In this document: positions 61,457 to 64,000 of the stretch, piece by piece
Position numbering within the stretch: position 1 is the first letter of the stretch
How the letters are laid out: each line of letters starts with the position of its first letter
NCBI RefSeq assembly: GCF_040930455.2
Contig: NZ_CP170494.1
Reading direction: 5' to 3' (one strand)
DNA from: Neopusillimonas maritima
Lineage (GTDB): Bacteria > Pseudomonadota > Gammaproteobacteria > Burkholderiales > Burkholderiaceae_B
Length of the DNA: 64,000 bases
The notes under the pieces: generated by a model
Databases searched by the model: none
Seen by the model: the letters and a program-made list of their open reading frames with translations, nothing else
What the model was told of the DNA's origin: nothing
Program-made: the position numbers and the translations under genes

Positions 61457-62373
61457 AAATTCTGATGGTTGGCGCCGGCGCAGTGGGCGGCCAGTTTGGC
61501 GCATATTTACACGAAAGCGGCGCAGACGTTCATTTTCTTTTGCGCCCGGCGCGTAAGGAAATCATCGATAAAGAAGATTTAACGCTTGACTTGCCAACCG
61601 GAAAAGTGCGTATACAACCGCGCACACTGACCGCCGCTGAACTTACGCCCAACTACGAGCTGATTGTGATCAGCTGCAAGGCGTATTCGCTGGACAGTGT
61701 CATTAACGATATAACCCACGCCATAGGCGAGAAAACCGTTATTCTGCCTTTGCTTAACGGGCTTCGGCATCTTGAAATACTCGGCCAAAAATTTGGCCAT
61801 AACCGTGTACTGGGCGGTATTGCCAAAACCGTCGCCACCCTTGCAACACCCTCGTGTATTCAAATTAAACATGGGCCGGGTAACATAACCGTTGGCGCGC
61901 GAACACTCGAACAACAAGCAAATGCCGAAGCCGTAGCCGCAACATTACATGCAGGCGGGGTTCACACCTATTTTAGTGAGCACATCATGGACGACATGTG
62001 GGACAAGTACTGCCTCATGGCATCCCTGGGCGCTGCGAACTGCCTGTTGGGCGGCGCAGTAGGTGAATATATGCGCAGCCAGGCAGGCGGTGAAATTGCT
62101 TTGCAACTGTTCAAAGAATGCGCCGACACTGCGGCGGCATCCGGGCACCCCTTACACCCTGAATCAATTGAACGCATTCAACAGGCGCTCACCAACCGCC
62201 ACTCCGGTTTCAGTGCTTCAATGTACCGCGATATGCAAGCAGGCCTGCCGGTGGAGGGTGACCATTTGGTGGGCGACATGATGCGTCGGGGGGAGAGCCT
62301 TGGTGTTGCGTGCCCGACGCTTAAGATCGCACACGCAGTGCTGGAAACCTATATGGGCCGCAGAGCGCCTTAA
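61453..62373 (+). CDS. panE: 2-dehydropantoate 2-reductase
   Basis: A 306-residue NADPH-dependent ketopantoate reductase of the pantothenate pathway, or a paralogue with another 2-keto acid. The nucleotide-binding segment is MKILMVGAGAVGGQFGAYL; the catalytic lysine is expected in VISCKAYSLDSV, and the second conserved region is DDMWDKYCLMASLGAANCL. Starts inside the peroxiredoxin stop codon. The catalytic domains are complete, but many such genes are not the true panE, so the symbol is tentative. Confidence 0.85.
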   Translation: MKILMVGAGAVGGQFGAYLHESGADVHFLLRPARKEIIDKEDLTLDLPTGKVRIQPRTLTAAELTPNYELIVISCKAYSLDSVINDITHAIGEKTVILPLLNGLRHLEILGQKFGHNRVLGGIAKTVATLATPSCIQIKHGPGNITVGARTLEQQANAEAVAATLHAGGVHTYFSEHIMDDMWDKYCLMASLGAANCLLGGAVGEYMRSQAGGEIALQLFKECADTAAASGHPLHPESIERIQQALTNRHSGFSASMYRDMQAGLPVEGDHLVGDMMRRGESLGVACPTLKIAHAVLETYMGRRAP

Positions 62374-62448
62374 CGATAACGAACAACTATGCGTGTGCCA
62401 AGCCTGCCAAAAGAAACAGGCAAGCTTGCAGCGCAATAGCTTGCGAGG

Positions 62449-63033
62449 TCATAACAGGGCCTTGCCCTGCACAATATTGCCTGCGGTGGCGAAAACCCCG
62501 CCACCCAGGTGGTGAATAGTATGCAAAGCCTGGTTTTGGTCGTTAAATTGCCAGCGACCATTGGAAAAAACAGACGGATCGGCTGCCGCACTCACCACTT
62601 CCGCAAAACATGTGTCATAAGCACCTTCGGTATGCTTTTCAGGAATTCGCCTGCATTCCAGCCATGCGGCACAGCCGCTTTCCACAAGCGGTACGCCGGT
62701 TTCCGACCCAACAACGACCGGAACATCCAACGCACTTACTTTATCGTGATCACGCCCACTTACTCGGCCTACGGAATACGTTAAATCAATCGCCGTCGCG
62801 CCCGGTATACAAATACCGAACACCCCGCTGCCTTCGATCAGTTCTCGTGTAAAAGTGGTTTTATCGATAACAATAGCAATACGCGGCGGCTCAAACTCAA
62901 CCGGCATCGACCACGCAGCGGCCATAATATTCCGCTTACCCTCATGCGCGCTGGTTACCAACACGGTGGGGCCATGATTAATTAAACGGTTTGCATGCTT
63001 TAGAAGCACTGGCTGAAATACTGAAGAACTCAT
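62449..63033 (-). CDS. Flavin reductase-like protein
   Basis: A 194-residue protein of the flavin reductase-like (FMN-binding split-barrel) family: LLKHANRLINHGPTVLVTSA, NIMAAAWSMPVEFEPPRIAI and GVFGICIPGATAIDLTYSVG. ATG at 63031-63033. No monooxygenase partner is adjacent, and the family also includes proteins that simply bind FMN. It is convergent with panE, 75 bases away. Confidence 0.82.
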   Translation of the reverse strand: MSSSVFQPVLLKHANRLINHGPTVLVTSAHEGKRNIMAAAWSMPVEFEPPRIAIVIDKTTFTRELIEGSGVFGICIPGATAIDLTYSVGRVSGRDHDKVSALDVPVVVGSETGVPLVESGCAAWLECRRIPEKHTEGAYDTCFAEVVSAAADPSVFSNGRWQFNDQNQALHTIHHLGGGVFATAGNIVQGKALL

Positions 63034-63161
63034 TACGATAACCTTTGATTTAAACAGCGTTGTTGCATTCTTGATTCAACTCAAGCTTTTTATTGCAAAA
63101 ACAACCGCAACACCACCCTAAACGCCTAAAATCTGCAAAACAACCGCTCCTTTCTTCGCTC

Positions 63162-64000
63162 ATGCGCCTATTGCCGTTCTTTATATTTGCTCTAGTATTA
63201 TTGCTGCCCACGTATACTCAAGCCAACCAGGCTCTTAGCGCAAATGCCATTTACCAACAAGCCAGCCAGTTACGCGATCAGCAGAAATGGGCTGCCGCTA
63301 TTGCATCGTTCAAAGAAGGTATACAACGCTACCCGCAATCGCTGCCTTTGGCCGTTGGGCTGACAATGACATTGGCGGATGCCGGCGACATTGATTCGGC
63401 ACGCCTTCAGGCAAGAAAGCTACACACCCAATGGCCCGACCAACCTGACTCGTACATTGCGGCCGCATACGTTGAGTTTCGTGATCAAAAACCTCATGCG
63501 GCTTTATTTTTCGTCGACAAAGCCTACACCCTTGCCCCCCAACTGGCTTATGTGCAGCGGGAATATATTTTCGCGTTACAACGCGCAGGAATGCCCGTTC
63601 CAGCTTTCAACCTGTCGGAAGAACACCCGGATCTGCTTACCCCCGCACAAAAACGGGAACTGAAAGGCGACGTACTGGCTGAACGGACTCGACTGGCAAC
63701 CGCACCTGCCAGGCCTGATTCAGCCCGATTCAATATTGCCGATCGCGTGCTGGCAGACTACGCCCGAACCATCGCAAAATGGCAGTTGGAAAACCAGGCC
63801 CATTCCGACATCATCCGACTACGCATTGATCGCTTAAGCGCTTTACACGCACGCAAGCGCTACGCCAGTATCATTCAAGAGTACGAGGCGCTGGTCGAGC
63901 AAGGAATAAATGTACCGGACTACGCCCTCAGCGTGGTCGCGTCGTCTTACCTGACCTTACGTGAACCGGAAATTGCCACACGCCTATATGAACGTCTACT
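63162..64000 (+). CDS. pgaA: PgaA-like polysaccharide export porin, N-terminal TPR part (cut by window edge)
   Basis: From ATG 63162 the frame stays open to the right edge, giving about 279 residues. A signal peptide (PFFIFALVLLLPTYTQA) is followed by tetratricopeptide-like helices, including QQASQLRDQQKWAAAIASFK and SDIIRLRIDRLSALHARKRY. The layout and the later ADYARTIAKWQLE segment resemble the periplasmic TPR domain of PgaA (BpsA in Bordetella), the outer-membrane porin that exports poly-N-acetylglucosamine for biofilm. The beta-barrel and the pgaBCD genes would lie outside the window. The assignment is from memory of the family and is moderately sure. Confidence 0.65.
   Translation, partial: MRLLPFFIFALVLLLPTYTQANQALSANAIYQQASQLRDQQKWAAAIASFKEGIQRYPQSLPLAVGLTMTLADAGDIDSARLQARKLHTQWPDQPDSYIAAAYVEFRDQKPHAALFFVDKAYTLAPQLAYVQREYIFALQRAGMPVPAFNLSEEHPDLLTPAQKRELKGDVLAERTRLATAPARPDSARFNIADRVLADYARTIAKWQLENQAHSDIIRLRIDRLSALHARKRYASIIQEYEALVEQGINVPDYALSVVASSYLTLREPEIATRLYERL

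Noticed and set aside
1..64000. CRISPR arrays, rRNA operons and prophage genes
   Set aside because: No regularly spaced repeats, rRNA sequence or phage structural genes were seen on reading the window.

Overview
The window looks like chromosomal DNA of a beta-proteobacterium, most likely Burkholderiales and probably close to Alcaligenaceae. This is inferred from gene content and order: priA-hemE beside a complete atpIBEFHAGDC operon, hemA-prfA-prmC-grxD-ubiX, several tripartite TRAP transporters and a PgaA-like gene at the edge. Both ends cut genes: a Rep/UvrD helicase at the left and a PgaA-like TPR protein at the right. I saw no rRNA and no CRISPR array.

Bases 1 to about 22400 are housekeeping: a Rep-like helicase, priA, hemE, a pseudo-receiver/Fis-like regulator, the F1Fo ATP synthase operon with its promoter and terminator, a crotonase, an M61 PDZ peptidase, a small flavoprotein, folB, ttcA, ubiX, grxD, prmC, prfA, hemA and tRNA-Phe(GAA).

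Bases 22423-35356 are a 12.9 kb accessory element inserted just behind tRNA-Phe. It is bounded by 19-bp inverted repeats (18/19 matching) and flanked by a 6-bp direct repeat, AAAAGT. Removing it and one repeat copy rebuilds a GC stem followed by TTTTT, which looks like the tRNA-Phe terminator, so the insertion boundary is well supported. I see no transposase or integrase inside. The cargo is defence-like: on the minus strand, a compact operon of an SF1 helicase with a RecB/Cas4-type nuclease end, a type III Mod methyltransferase and a type III Res subunit, followed by a frameshifted and truncated gene; on the plus strand, a TIR-domain protein and a tight three-gene operon of a YejK/NdpA-like nucleoid-associated protein and two proteins I do not recognise. 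That three-gene operon is the best candidate for an undescribed system.

Bases 35445-47546 are catabolic and transport genes: a TRAP operon, a RidA-family protein, YaeQ, a two-component flavin monooxygenase with its flavin reductase and an AraC regulator, then a LysR gene divergent from an M20 amidohydrolase-TRAP operon. Bases 47550-52825 hold the glycine cleavage genes in an unusual split layout: gcvH-gcvP on the minus strand, and an XRE-cupin regulator plus gcvT on the plus strand. Bases 52881-64000 hold a decayed FUSC-family exporter gene, an IorAB-type molybdenum hydroxylase, a PoxB-like pyruvate oxidase, a TauE-family permease, a nucleoside deoxyribosyltransferase, an exported peroxiredoxin overlapping a ketopantoate reductase, a flavin reductase and the start of a pgaA-like gene.
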